Positions 51,984 through 61,081 are shown, counted from the first letter of the stretch. The stretch is 64,000 bases of DNA from Ensifer adhaerens (GCF_001270265.1 NZ_LGAP01000004.1:1-64000), one strand, 5' to 3'. A program made the numbers and translations. The notes: a model not told the origin generated them from the sequence alone.

Positions 51984-53068
51984 ACAATCCTTTTGCCAAC
52001 CTCGCCCGCCGCGGGCTTTTCCTCTTCGATCCGGAAGCCGCCCACGGCCTGTCGATCAAGGCCTTGAAGACCGGCCTCGTGCCGAGTTGTCCGACCAGGC
52101 AGGACAAGCGGCTCGCCCAGACCGTCGCTGGCCTCGCCTTCCCCAACCCGCTCGGCATGGCCGCCGGCTACGACAAGAATGCCGAAGTGCCGGAAGCGCT
52201 TTTGAAGATCGGCTTCGGCTTTACCGAAATCGGCACCGTGACGCCGCGTCCGCAATCGGGCACCGACAAGCCGCGCATCTTCCGCCTGGTGGAAGACGAA
52301 GCGGTGATCAACCGCCTCGGCTTCAACAATGAGGGCCATGGCGCAGCCTTGGCGCGCCTGAAGGCCTGCGCGCGCGATGCGCTGATCGGCGTCAATATCG
52401 GCGCCAACAAGGACAGCGCCGACCGCATCGGCGACTATGTCAGCGGCATCCACACCTTCTACGCCGTCGCCAAATACTTCACCGCCAACATCTCCTCGCC
52501 GAACACGCCCGGCCTTCGCGACCTGCAGGCGCGCGAGAGCCTGGCCGCGCTGCTGTCGGCCGTGCTTGCCGCGCGCGACGAAGAGGCATCGCGTAGCGGC
52601 AGGGTCGTGCCCGTGTTCCTCAAGATCGCACCCGATCTGACCGAGGAAGGCATGGACGACATCGCGGCCGAGGTTCTGGCGCATAAGCTCGACGGTCTCA
52701 TCGTGTCAAACACGACGCTTTCGCGCGACGGCCTCAAGGACCGGGCCCAGGCGAAGGAAGCGGGCGGCCTTTCCGGCAAACCGCTTTTTGAGAAATCGAC
52801 GGCGGTGCTTGCCCGGATGCGCAAGCGCGTCGGTCCAGATCTGCCGATCATCGGCGTTGGCGGCGTCAGCTCGGCCGAAACGGCTGCAGAAAAGATCCGT
52901 GCCGGCGCGGATCTGGTGCAGCTCTACTCCTGCATGGTCTATGAGGGCCCTGCCCTGCCCGGCCGGATCGTGCGCGGGCTTTCCGAGCTCTGCGATCGCG
53001 AAGGCCTGACATCGATCCGCGACCTGCGCGACAGCCGCCTCGATTACTGGGCCGAGCGGAAGGTCTGA
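51980..53068 (+). CDS. pyrD: Dihydroorotate dehydrogenase, class 2
   Basis: A 362-residue FMN enzyme oxidising dihydroorotate to orotate with ubiquinone at the inner membrane. The N-terminal amphipathic helices are 'LFDPEAAHGLSIKALKTG'; FMN and substrate residues are seen in 'GMAAGYDKNAEV', 'NRLGFNNEGHGA', 'NISSPNTPGLRDLQ' (catalytic Ser), 'SNTTLSRDGL' and 'GVGGVSSAETA'. Its last 25 bases overlap the convergent MATE gene. Confidence 0.97.
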   Translation: MNNPFANLARRGLFLFDPEAAHGLSIKALKTGLVPSCPTRQDKRLAQTVAGLAFPNPLGMAAGYDKNAEVPEALLKIGFGFTEIGTVTPRPQSGTDKPRIFRLVEDEAVINRLGFNNEGHGAALARLKACARDALIGVNIGANKDSADRIGDYVSGIHTFYAVAKYFTANISSPNTPGLRDLQARESLAALLSAVLAARDEEASRSGRVVPVFLKIAPDLTEEGMDDIAAEVLAHKLDGLIVSNTTLSRDGLKDRAQAKEAGGLSGKPLFEKSTAVLARMRKRVGPDLPIIGVGGVSSAETAAEKIRAGADLVQLYSCMVYEGPALPGRIVRGLSELCDREGLTSIRDLRDSRLDYWAERKV

Positions 53069-54402
53069 CCCGCCTTTGCCGGAATTCGGGCAAGCAGGAA
53101 CAGGCCACGCATCAAGAGAAACAGGTTGAGCCCCGCCCATAGGCCGTGATTGCCGAAGGCGGGGACAAGGATCGCCAGCGCGGCGATATATCCGCCAAAG
53201 GCCGCCAGCATCATGTTGCGCATCTCGCGCGACCAAGTGGCGCCGATGAAGACCCCATCCATCAGGAAGGCGAGCGCGCCGGTCATCGCCGTCAGCGCCG
53301 CCCAGGGCAGATACTCATAGGCCACCGTGCGGACATCCGGCGCCGTCGTCAGCAGGTCGACAAGCCCGCTGCCGAAGAGCAGGAACGCCGCGGTCGTCAG
53401 GGCGGCAAGTCCGAACGACCAGGCGGCCGTCAGCTTCAGCGCCCGATCGAAGGCCGGACGGTAATGCGCGCCGATCGAACGGCCGATCAGCTGCTCGGCC
53501 GCATTGGCAAGACCATCGAGATAGTAGCCGGCCACGAGAAAGATCGTCATCAGCACCGCGTTTGCTGCCAATGTCACCGGGCCGAAGGCCGTGCCGATAC
53601 GCGTCATCAGCGTGAAAGCCGCAAGCAGTACAAAGGAGCGGATCATGATATCGCGATTGAGCCCGAACAGCGGCTTCAGCCGTTCGCGATCGAAGATCAT
53701 CGCCCAGCTTGGCGCGTCTTTCCGGTCGAAACGACCGTAGACGATGGCAAATCCGGCCAGCGCACCGATCACCTCGCCGGTGACGGTTGCAATCGCGACG
53801 CCGGCGACACCCCAGCCGAAGACCAGTCCGAGCAGGATCGACAGCACGATGTTGATGCCGTTGATCAGCGTCTGCAGCATCAGACCGATCGTGCCTTCGC
53901 CACGCCCGAGCACGAAGCCGAGGATGGCGTAATTGGCAAGTGCAGCCGGACCGGACAGGATGCGACAGAGAAAATAGGTGCGGGTGACCGCCTCGACTTC
54001 GGCTGGCGGGCCCATCAACCACAGACCACCGGCAAGAAGAAGTGGCGACAGGGCGACGAGCGCGACACCGGCCGTGAGCGCGATCACCAGCGAGCGCCAG
54101 AAGACGGCCTGCTGTTCGCGCCGCTCCCCCCTTCCATAAGCCTGCGCGACAAGGCCGGTCGTGGCGGCGCGCAAGAAATTGAAGGTGGTGAAGATCAGGT
54201 CGAACATCACTGCGCCGACCGCAAGCCCGGCCAGCAGCGTCGCCTGGCCCATGCGACCGACGACCGCCGTACCGACGAGGCCGAGCAACGGCGTGGTGAG
54301 AAAGCCGAGCGTCATCGGAAGCGCGATCGCCAGGATCAGACGATGCGTGACGTGGAAGGGGCCGGCGGGATCGCTCGGCGAAGCGGGAGAAGCGGCGGTC
54401 AT
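53044..54402 (-). CDS. MATE family efflux transporter (DinF-like)
   Basis: A 452-residue protein with 12 membrane helices of the DinF subgroup of MATE transporters, which export drugs or metabolites using sodium or protons. Seen: 'ILAIALPMTLGFLTTPLLGL', 'VVGRMGQATLLAGLAVGAVM', 'FLRAATTGLVAQAYGRGERR'. Normal length. It overlaps pyrD tail to tail. Substrate unknown. Confidence 0.93.
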   Translation of the reverse strand: MTAASPASPSDPAGPFHVTHRLILAIALPMTLGFLTTPLLGLVGTAVVGRMGQATLLAGLAVGAVMFDLIFTTFNFLRAATTGLVAQAYGRGERREQQAVFWRSLVIALTAGVALVALSPLLLAGGLWLMGPPAEVEAVTRTYFLCRILSGPAALANYAILGFVLGRGEGTIGLMLQTLINGINIVLSILLGLVFGWGVAGVAIATVTGEVIGALAGFAIVYGRFDRKDAPSWAMIFDRERLKPLFGLNRDIMIRSFVLLAAFTLMTRIGTAFGPVTLAANAVLMTIFLVAGYYLDGLANAAEQLIGRSIGAHYRPAFDRALKLTAAWSFGLAALTTAAFLLFGSGLVDLLTTAPDVRTVAYEYLPWAALTAMTGALAFLMDGVFIGATWSREMRNMMLAAFGGYIAALAILVPAFGNHGLWAGLNLFLLMRGLFLLARIPAKAGQTFRSAQ

Positions 54403-54526
54403 CGAACGGTCCCGGCGTGATGGGTGCGTGACGACCGTTTTAGGGAAAGATCATAGGCGGGCGCAAGACACCATGAATGGTTGAGAGATCGCAATCAGAC
54501 CTCTCCTGCCTGTCTCGAAACAACAG

Positions 54527-54711
54527 CCCCTCACCCTAGCCCTCTCCCCGCCTGCGGGGAGAGGGGACGTGCGCAGGCGGCGGAGACATCAGGTGGTATC
54601 CGCGGTCACAGAACAGGATGACGTCGAGACGGCAATTGTAGACTCAAGCGATGACCACGGGTTTCCTTCTCCCCGCTCGCGGGGAGAAGGTCGCGGCAGG
54701 GGGATGAGGGG
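54527..54711. repeat. Pair of oppositely oriented REP-like palindromes
   Basis: The first (54527-54566) contains CCTCTCCCCGC-CT-GCGGGGAGAGG preceded by CCCCTCACCCTAGC; the second (54665-54711) contains CCTTCTCCCCGC-TC-GCGGGGAGAAGG followed by the mirrored GGGGATGAGGGG. Such pairs are widespread in rhizobial intergenic regions. No gene is seen in this 344-bp gap. Confidence 0.8.
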
Positions 54712-54746
54712 CCGCATTGACTGCGATTGACAGAGAAAAGGGGCGC

Positions 54747-55250
54747 TTACCCCGCCAGCACCATGGCCCAAAAGGGCCGGTTCCCCGAAGCCGTGTTCTG
54801 CGCCACGGCGACGCCGAGACCGCGATATTTGCCCAGCATGTTTTCGAGGTGCTTCGGCGATTTGTACCAGGCGTCATAGGCACGCTCGGCATCGTCCTGG
54901 CCCATGGCGATGTTTTCGGCCGCCGGCAGTGTGACGCCCTGGCTCTTCATCCGGTCGTAGAAACTGTCGCGCCAACCGATCAGGTGCTGCATCTTGCCGA
55001 CCTTCGCCATTCTAGCCGCCTGGCTCATGGCGGCGACAGAGGCCGCCTTGTCCGCCACCAGCGGTGACAGGCCCTTGTTCTTGCGCAGGGCGTTGACATG
55101 GCCGAGGCTCGCCTCGGTCTGGTCGCTACCAGTGCCGCTTCCGGGTGTCAGCACGTTGGATGTCGTGCAGCCGGCGAGCACGCCGACCGAAAGGACGGCG
55201 CCGGCGCGCAGAAAGCCGCGCCGCTCGATGAAGAAAAGCTGATCCGTCAT
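54747..55250 (-). CDS. CAP/SCP domain lipoprotein with Tat-like signal
   Basis: A 167-residue exported protein. The signal region 'ERRGFLRAGAVLSVGVLAGC' has both a twin-arginine RRxFL motif and a lipobox, so it should be a Tat-exported lipoprotein. The mature part is a CAP domain with 'VNALRKNKGLSPL', 'AENIAMGQ' and 'WYKSPKHLENMLGKYRGLGV'. The role of bacterial CAP proteins is poorly known. The start at 55250 follows the DUF6460 gene by two bases. Confidence 0.88.
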   Translation of the reverse strand: MTDQLFFIERRGFLRAGAVLSVGVLAGCTTSNVLTPGSGTGSDQTEASLGHVNALRKNKGLSPLVADKAASVAAMSQAARMAKVGKMQHLIGWRDSFYDRMKSQGVTLPAAENIAMGQDDAERAYDAWYKSPKHLENMLGKYRGLGVAVAQNTASGNRPFWAMVLAG

Positions 55251-55252
55251 GC

Positions 55253-55519
55253 TCAACGCCGGTAGCTCATGACACGCAGGATCAAGAAGGCGGGAATGAC
55301 GATCGCAGCGCCGAGCAGCAAGTAGTCGCCGACCCGACCGAGAGCGGAGAAGCCCGTGTGCCAGAGGTCGAGCAGGAAGTTGCGGATGCCGAAATAGATG
55401 TCGGCGGGATACCAGCCGAAAACGGTCATGACGAACCCGACGAGGATCGACACCACGACGAGCTTGACGAGGACGCGCAGCGGCGAATCCCCCAAGAATT
55501 TGTTCACTCCGTCCGACAT
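55253..55519 (-). CDS. DUF6460 membrane protein
   Basis: An 88-residue protein with two membrane helices ('VVVSILVGFVMTVFGW' and 'LLLGAAIVIPAFLIL') beginning 'MSDGVNKFLGDSPLRVLVKL', typical of the alphaproteobacterial DUF6460 family. Function unknown. The open frame extends 13 codons upstream, but AGGAG lies about ten bases before the ATG at 55519. It is followed immediately by the CAP-domain gene, so they are co-transcribed. Confidence 0.85.
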   Translation of the reverse strand: MSDGVNKFLGDSPLRVLVKLVVVSILVGFVMTVFGWYPADIYFGIRNFLLDLWHTGFSALGRVGDYLLLGAAIVIPAFLILRVMSYRR

Positions 55520-55672
55520 CGGCGAAATACTCCTGTTTCCCTTCACATAAGCCGCCATGCGTGCGCCCGCAAGTCACCGGAAAAGGCAGGCATGTGCCCG
55601 GCTTTCAGATTCCGCTTGTGTTTTGCCCGGTCCGGCGTCAGAAGCGTTGATCGCAACCAACATCTCACATTG

Positions 55673-56611
55673 ATGACGCTCAACCAGCTCTCCTCCGGCG
55701 ACCTGATCGCCGATCGCCGCGCCGACTACGCAAAAATGCTTGCCGAGGCCGGCGAGCCCGCGAGCGCGGCCGATCTTATGGCGCAAGCGCTCGAACGTGT
55801 TCCGGAATGGGCTGCCGGCTGGTTCCGGCTGGCGGACTATGAGGAAAAATCGGCCCGGAAAGAGGCGGCAATCGACGCGCTGCGCAAAACCTTGCGCCTC
55901 AACCCGAAAGACATTTTCGGCGCCGGTCTGAAGCTGGCGCTGCTCGGTGCCACCGAGATGCCGGAACAGCCGCCGAGCCTCTATGTCGAGCGGCTTTTCG
56001 ACGACTACGCCGACCGCTTCGACCATGCCTTGGTCGAGAAGCTCGATTACACCGTCCCGGAAAAGCTCGCCGCACTGATCGAAAGATCAACGGCGGGGGC
56101 GCATTTCGAACATGTCGTCGATCTCGGTTGCGGCACCGGCCTGTTCGGCGAACGCATCCGCGAGCGCGCGGCTTTTCTCGAAGGCTTCGACATTTCCGCC
56201 AACATGCTGGTAAAGGCGGAGACAAAGGCCGTCTATGACAGGCTGGCGCGGGCCGACCTGTCGCTGCCCCCTGAACAATCTGATGTCTTCGGCAACTTTG
56301 CCGCGGCGCGCGCCGATCTCGTCAGCGCCGCCGACGTGCTGATGTATCTCGGCAACCTCGATGGCGTCGCCAAGATCGTCGGTGAATTGCTTTCGAGCCA
56401 GGGCCTGTTTGCCTTCTCGGTGGAGGATGCTGGTCTGGACGACGGTTTCGTCCTGCGCCCATCGCTGCGCTACGCCCATAGCGAGGCCTATATCCGCGAC
56501 CTTCTCGCTTCCCACGGCCTTGATATGGTGGCTGTCGAGCGCACCGTCATCCGCATGGATGCCGGGAAGCCGGTCTCGGGCATCCTGTTTCTTGCGCGCA
56601 AGCCTGCTTAA
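55673..56611 (+). CDS. TPR and class I SAM-dependent methyltransferase
   Basis: A 312-residue protein with a short tetratricopeptide part (about residues 20-85, 'AADLMAQALERVPEWAAGWF') and a methyltransferase domain with SAM loop 'VVDLGCGTGLFGERIRE' and 'FDISANMLVKA'. 'YVERLFDDYADRFDHALVEK' between the two is the linker usual in this family. The methyl acceptor is unknown. The gene probably starts at ATG 55673; the frame upstream overlaps the divergent DUF6460 gene. Confidence 0.88.
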   Translation: MTLNQLSSGDLIADRRADYAKMLAEAGEPASAADLMAQALERVPEWAAGWFRLADYEEKSARKEAAIDALRKTLRLNPKDIFGAGLKLALLGATEMPEQPPSLYVERLFDDYADRFDHALVEKLDYTVPEKLAALIERSTAGAHFEHVVDLGCGTGLFGERIRERAAFLEGFDISANMLVKAETKAVYDRLARADLSLPPEQSDVFGNFAAARADLVSAADVLMYLGNLDGVAKIVGELLSSQGLFAFSVEDAGLDDGFVLRPSLRYAHSEAYIRDLLASHGLDMVAVERTVIRMDAGKPVSGILFLARKPA

Positions 56612-56630
56612 AAACGCAGGGCTGGTTCGC

Positions 56631-56661
56631 AAAATTACGTCAGCATTGCTGACATAATTTT
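56631..56661. promoter_or_regulatory. 31-bp palindrome upstream of yitT-like gene
   Basis: AAAATTACGTCAGC-ATT-GCTGACATAATTTT: 14-base arms with one mismatch around a 3-base centre. It lies 20 bases after the methyltransferase stop and about 58 bases before the next ATG, and could be a bidirectional terminator or an operator for the yitT-like gene. Confidence 0.6.
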
Positions 56662-56718
56662 CTTGATTGTTTTTGTGCGTTGCAGCATTGCTGGGCACAT
56701 CACAATCGAGGTTTTGCC

Positions 56719-57354
56719 ATGGCTCAGAGCAGCAGCGTTTTCGGTCTTTGGAACACCAGCCCGACCCGGCACACGCCGATCGAGGACCTGCAGGGCATCT
56801 TCTCCGGCAGCCTGATCGCCGCGCTCGGCCTTTATTTTCTCGCAAGCGCCGGCCTGCTCACAGGCAGCACCGCCGGCGTCGCCTTCCTGCTGCATTACGC
56901 GACCGGCGTGAACTTCGGCCTCGCCTTCTTCCTGCTCAACCTGCCGTTCTTCTATCTCTCGCTGAAGAGGCTCGGGCCGGCCTTCACGGTCAAGACCTTC
57001 ATCGCCATCGGCGTGACCTCGTTCCTCACCGATATCCAGTCGCGCCTGTTCCACATCGGCGATATCCACCCGGCCTGGGCTGCCCTCATCGGCGGCTTGC
57101 TTCTCGGCTACGGTCTCCTGGCGCTTTACCGCCACCGCGCCAGCCTCGGCGGCGTCGGCATTCTCGGCATCTACCTGCAGGAGCGTTTCGGCATTCGCGC
57201 CGGGCTGGTGCAGCTTGCGATCGACATGGTCGTACTGGTGGCTGCCTTCGGCGTGACGACGCCTCAAGTCGTCGCCTGGTCGGTGCTCGGCGCGGTCGTC
57301 CTCAACCTGTTCGTGGCCATCAACCACCGCGCCGATCGTTACATCGCACTCTAG
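56719..57354 (+). CDS. YitT family membrane protein
   Basis: A 211-residue protein with about five to six helices of the YitT/UPF0750 group ('IFSGSLIAALGLYFLASAGL', 'GSTAGVAFLLHY', 'GLAFFLLNLPFFYLSLKRLG'). It lacks the C-terminal soluble domain found in Bacillus relatives, as rhizobial members do. GAGG is eight bases before the ATG at 56719. Function is not established. Confidence 0.88.
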   Translation: MAQSSSVFGLWNTSPTRHTPIEDLQGIFSGSLIAALGLYFLASAGLLTGSTAGVAFLLHYATGVNFGLAFFLLNLPFFYLSLKRLGPAFTVKTFIAIGVTSFLTDIQSRLFHIGDIHPAWAALIGGLLLGYGLLALYRHRASLGGVGILGIYLQERFGIRAGLVQLAIDMVVLVAAFGVTTPQVVAWSVLGAVVLNLFVAINHRADRYIAL

Positions 57355-57416
57355 AACGTCACTGGCGCACAGCCCCGCGGATCGACTGCGGGGCTGTGCC
57401 GTCTACCTCAGAGGTA

Positions 57417-57881
57417 TCAGGCGGCCTTTGACGGAGCGTCGACCGGATGCTGCGAACGCAGGCCGACGGCGACCCGGTTCCAGGTATTGATGACGCCGAT
57501 GGCGATCGTGATCTTGGTGATCTCGGCTTCGTCGAAATGCTCCTTCAGAGGCTCGAAATCCGCATCGGGCGCGCCGGTCTGGGCAAGGTTGGTCAGTGCC
57601 TCGGTCCAGGCGAGCACCGCGCGCTCGCGGGCGTCGTAGATTGGCGACTCGCGCCAGACGCAGATCAGATTGATCCATTGCTCGCTGAGGCCGGTATGAC
57701 GCGCCTCTTTCACATGCATGTCGACGCAGTAGGCACAGCCGTTGATCTGCGAGGCGCGCAGCTTGATCAGGTGGATCAGACGCGGCTCCAACCCCGATTC
57801 CTTGACGATGTAGGTGTCGAGAGCGGCGACTGCCTTATAGGCGTCGGGGGCGGCTTTGACGAAGTTCAAACGCGGTTGCAT
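57417..57881 (-). CDS. Carboxymuconolactone decarboxylase/AhpD-like peroxidase
   Basis: A 154-residue AhpD-fold protein with the redox motif 'NGCAYCVDMHVKEARHTGL' (CxxC and downstream His), typical of alkylhydroperoxidase-like proteins. It follows the Rrf2 regulator by 34 bases on the same strand and is probably its target, together forming a peroxide- or electrophile-responsive unit. Confidence 0.92.
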   Translation of the reverse strand: MQPRLNFVKAAPDAYKAVAALDTYIVKESGLEPRLIHLIKLRASQINGCAYCVDMHVKEARHTGLSEQWINLICVWRESPIYDARERAVLAWTEALTNLAQTGAPDADFEPLKEHFDEAEITKITIAIGVINTWNRVAVGLRSQHPVDAPSKAA

Positions 57882-57915
57882 GGTCTTCTCCTTCAGGCGG
57901 ATGAGGGGCGAGGTT

Positions 57916-58419
57916 TCAGGCGCCGGCGGCCGACTTGCGTTCGTTGACCGCCAGAAATGTGTTGGTTCGCGCCGCGACGCTGCCGTCGTCCTTGGCGCTC
58001 AGATCTTCCATGATGTCGGCAATGGTCACGCGCCGAAGCTCGGCGCGGTAGGCCTGCTCGGCTTTCAGCATTGCGACGTTGATCGTGCACGGCGCCATCG
58101 GCTTGCAGGCATAGGGATTGGGGCCGCGCAGCCGGATTTCGTTGCAGCGGAACGCCGGTTCCGGCCCTTCGACCGCAAGCACGATATCGAGCATGCTGAT
58201 CTTCTCCGGCGTGCGGGCAAGACGGTAGCCGCCCTTCGGGCCGGGCACGGCTTCGAGCAGCCCTGCCCCGGACATCGCCTGCAGGTGCTTCAGGAGATAG
58301 CTCACGGAAACGCCATGAAATTCGGCAAGCGCTGCCGCCGACAGCGTGCTGCCGGGCTGAAGACAGCTCAGCATCGTCACGCTGTGGATCGCCTGCTCGA
58401 CACCGTCCCCGAGTTTCAT
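57916..58419 (-). CDS. Rrf2-family regulator of the AhpD-like gene
   Basis: A 167-residue winged-helix regulator. The DNA-binding part includes 'GVSVSYLLKHLQAMSGAGLL' and wing 'VPGPKGGYRLARTPEKIS'. Cysteines in 'FRCNEIRLRGPNPYACKPMA' and 'PCTINVAM' give a C-X12-X-C...C arrangement able to sense redox state, with or without a cluster. A 13-bp palindrome lies 12 bases upstream of the start and is its probable operator. Confidence 0.93.
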   Translation of the reverse strand: MKLGDGVEQAIHSVTMLSCLQPGSTLSAAALAEFHGVSVSYLLKHLQAMSGAGLLEAVPGPKGGYRLARTPEKISMLDIVLAVEGPEPAFRCNEIRLRGPNPYACKPMAPCTINVAMLKAEQAYRAELRRVTIADIMEDLSAKDDGSVAARTNTFLAVNERKSAAGA

Positions 58420-58430
58420 TCGCCTTCTCC

Positions 58431-58461
58431 CTAATCATGGATATTTTTTATCCATGATTAG
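58431..58461. promoter_or_regulatory. Palindromic operator for the Rrf2 regulator
   Basis: CTAATCATGGATA-TTTTT-TATCCATGATTAG, a perfect 13-bp inverted repeat, centred between the Rrf2 start (58419) and the divergent helicase start (58482). Its AT content stands out locally. Position and symmetry fit autoregulation by a dimeric Rrf2 protein. Confidence 0.8.
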
Positions 58462-58481
58462 AACGATGAGTCAATCGCCAT

Positions 58482-61073
58482 GTGACCACCGCCGCGGGAG
58501 GCTTCTCTTTTGCCGGATTTGATCTACCTTTGTTCTCCGTGAACAGGATCGATTCTCCGCTCAAGCAAGGCGATGCGCTGACCTTGCCCGCCCCCTTCCT
58601 TCGCTGGTTCGGCGAGAAGGGCTGGCAGCCCCGCGCCCACCAGCTGGAATTGCTGGCGCGGGCAGAGGCCGGCGAGAGTACGCTGCTGATCGCGCCGACC
58701 GGCGCCGGCAAGACGCTTGCCGGCTTTCTCCCCTCTCTTGTCGACCTCATCCGACGCGGAAAAATTCCGCCAGGCTCCGCCTGTACAGGGATTCACACGC
58801 TCTACCTCTCGCCGCTGAAGGCCCTGGCCGTCGACATCGAACGCAATCTGATGAAGCCGGTCGACGAGATGGGCCTGCCGGTGCGCGTCGAGAACCGCAC
58901 CGGCGACACGCCGCAGGGCAAGCGCCAGCGCCAGAAGCTCAACCCACCAGACATCCTGCTGACGACGCCGGAGCAATTGGCCCTGCTGCTTGCCAACGGC
59001 GAGGCCGAGCGCTTCTTCAGGGATTTGCGTTACGTCGTCTTCGACGAGCTGCATTCGCTGGTGACCTCGAAGCGCGGACACCTGCTATCGCTCGGCCTTG
59101 CCCGGCTGCGCCGGCTGGCGCCCGGGCTGCAGACGATCGGACTGTCGGCGACGGTCGCCGACCCGATGGAACTGCAGCGCTGGCTGGCGCCGCAGTCGCC
59201 GGAGGGGAACGACCATGCCGGCCTCGTGACCGTCAGGGGTGGCGCCAAGCCTGAGATTTCCATCCTGCGCACCGACGAGCATGTGCCCTGGGCTGGGCAT
59301 TCGGCGCGCTACGCCGTCGCCGACGTCTACGCCGCCATCAAGGAGCACGGCACCACCCTGCTCTTCGTCAATACCCGCAGCCAGGCGGAGCTTGTGTTCC
59401 AGGAACTCTGGACCATCAACGACGACAACCTGCCGATCGCGCTTCACCATGGCTCGCTCGATGTCGCCCAAAGGCGCAAGGTCGAGGCGGCGATGTCGGA
59501 GAACCGGCTGCGCGCCGTCGTTGCCACCTCGACGCTCGACCTCGGCATCGACTGGGGCGATGTCGACCTCGTCGTGCATGTCGGTGCGCCGAAGGGGGCA
59601 AGCCGGCTTGCCCAGCGCATCGGCCGCGCCAACCACCGCATGGACGAACCTTCGAAGGCGATCCTGGTGCCGGCCAACCGCTTCGAGGTGATGGAGTGCC
59701 AGGCGGCGCTCGATGCCAACTATATCGGTGCGCAGGATACGCCTCCGGTCGGCAAGGGTGCGCTCGACGTGCTTGCCCAGCATGTGCTCGGCATGGCCTG
59801 CGCCGCGCCCTTCGATCCGCTGTCGCTCTACGAAGAGATCACCAGCGCCTCGCCCTATGCGTCGCTCACCTGGGAAACCTTCGAGCGCGTCGTCGATTTC
59901 GTCGCGACGGGCGGCTATGCGCTGAAGACCTACGAGCGCTACGCCCGTATCCGCAAGACCAAGGAAGGCCTCTTTCGCGTCTCCAATCCGCTGGTCGCGC
60001 AGCAATACCGTCTCAATGTCGGCACCATCGTCGAATCGCCGATGCTGAACGTGCGGATGGTCAAGCGCAACCAGCGCGGCTCGCTCGGCCGCGGCGGCAT
60101 GTCGCTCGGCAAGGTCGAGGAATATTTCCTCGAGATGCTCTCCCAGGGCGACACGTTCCTGTTTTCCGGCAAGGTGTTGCGTTTCGAAGGCATCCGCGAA
60201 AACGAATGTCTCGTCAGCCAGGCGTTCTCCTTCGACCCCAAGGTGCCGAGCTATGCCGGCGGCAAGTTTCCGCTGTCGACCTACCTCGCCGAACAGGTGC
60301 GCAAGATGCTGGCCGATCCGGCGCGGCGCGCAGCACTGCCCGAACAGGTGCGCGACTGGCTGTCGCTGCAGAAGGACGTGTCGATGCTGCCGCGCGAAGA
60401 CGAGTTGCTGATCGAGACCTTCCCGCGCGGCAGCCGGCATTACATGGTGATCTACGCCTTCGAGGGACGGCTGGCGCACCAGACGCTCGGCATGCTGCTC
60501 ACCCGCCGGCTCGACCGCGCCGGCCTGAAGCCGCTCGGCTTCGTCGCCACCGACTATTCGCTTGCCGTCTGGGCACTGGACGATCTCGGCGCGACGTTCC
60601 AGCTGCGCCGGAAGGCGCTCGCCGACCTCTTCGACGAGGACATGCTCGGCGACGATCTCGAGGCCTGGCTGAACGAATCGTTTCTGCTGAAGCGCACCTT
60701 CCGCAACTGCGCGGTCATCGCCGGCCTGATCGACCAGCGGCATCCCGGCAAGGAGAAGACCGGCCGCCAGGTGACCGTATCGGCCGACCTCATTTACGAC
60801 GTATTGCGCGCGCACGAGCCCGACCATCTGCTGCTGGAGGCAACGCGCAACGATGCGGCGACGGGGCTTTTGGACATCGGCCGTCTCGGGGATATGCTGA
60901 AGCGAATCAAAGGCCACATTACCCATCGCCGGCTCGACCGGATTTCGCCGCTTGCCGTGCCCGTGATGCTGGAGATCGGCAAGGAGGCGGTTCAGGGCGA
61001 GGCGCAGGACTTCCTGCTTTCCGAAGCTGCCGACGACCTGATCAACGAAGCGATGGGCGGCGAGCCGCTATAG
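58482..61073 (+). CDS. Ligase-associated DEXH-box DNA helicase (Lhr-like)
   Basis: An 863-residue superfamily 2 helicase. Walker A 'APTGAGKTLAGFLPSL', motif II 'FDELHSL', 'TIGLSATVADP' and the second RecA domain 'LFVNTRSQAELVFQEL', 'ATSTLDLGIDWGDVDLVVHV', 'QRIGRANHR' are intact, followed by the Lhr core region. This subgroup usually lies with a DNA ligase and a phosphoesterase (present downstream) in a repair set; no ligase gene is in the window. GTG at 58482 gives the full frame, but GTG at 58539 is also possible; neither has a good ribosome-binding site. Confidence 0.92.
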   Translation: MTTAAGGFSFAGFDLPLFSVNRIDSPLKQGDALTLPAPFLRWFGEKGWQPRAHQLELLARAEAGESTLLIAPTGAGKTLAGFLPSLVDLIRRGKIPPGSACTGIHTLYLSPLKALAVDIERNLMKPVDEMGLPVRVENRTGDTPQGKRQRQKLNPPDILLTTPEQLALLLANGEAERFFRDLRYVVFDELHSLVTSKRGHLLSLGLARLRRLAPGLQTIGLSATVADPMELQRWLAPQSPEGNDHAGLVTVRGGAKPEISILRTDEHVPWAGHSARYAVADVYAAIKEHGTTLLFVNTRSQAELVFQELWTINDDNLPIALHHGSLDVAQRRKVEAAMSENRLRAVVATSTLDLGIDWGDVDLVVHVGAPKGASRLAQRIGRANHRMDEPSKAILVPANRFEVMECQAALDANYIGAQDTPPVGKGALDVLAQHVLGMACAAPFDPLSLYEEITSASPYASLTWETFERVVDFVATGGYALKTYERYARIRKTKEGLFRVSNPLVAQQYRLNVGTIVESPMLNVRMVKRNQRGSLGRGGMSLGKVEEYFLEMLSQGDTFLFSGKVLRFEGIRENECLVSQAFSFDPKVPSYAGGKFPLSTYLAEQVRKMLADPARRAALPEQVRDWLSLQKDVSMLPREDELLIETFPRGSRHYMVIYAFEGRLAHQTLGMLLTRRLDRAGLKPLGFVATDYSLAVWALDDLGATFQLRRKALADLFDEDMLGDDLEAWLNESFLLKRTFRNCAVIAGLIDQRHPGKEKTGRQVTVSADLIYDVLRAHEPDHLLLEATRNDAATGLLDIGRLGDMLKRIKGHITHRRLDRISPLAVPVMLEIGKEAVQGEAQDFLLSEAADDLINEAMGGEPL

Positions 61074-61081
61074 AATAGCCC

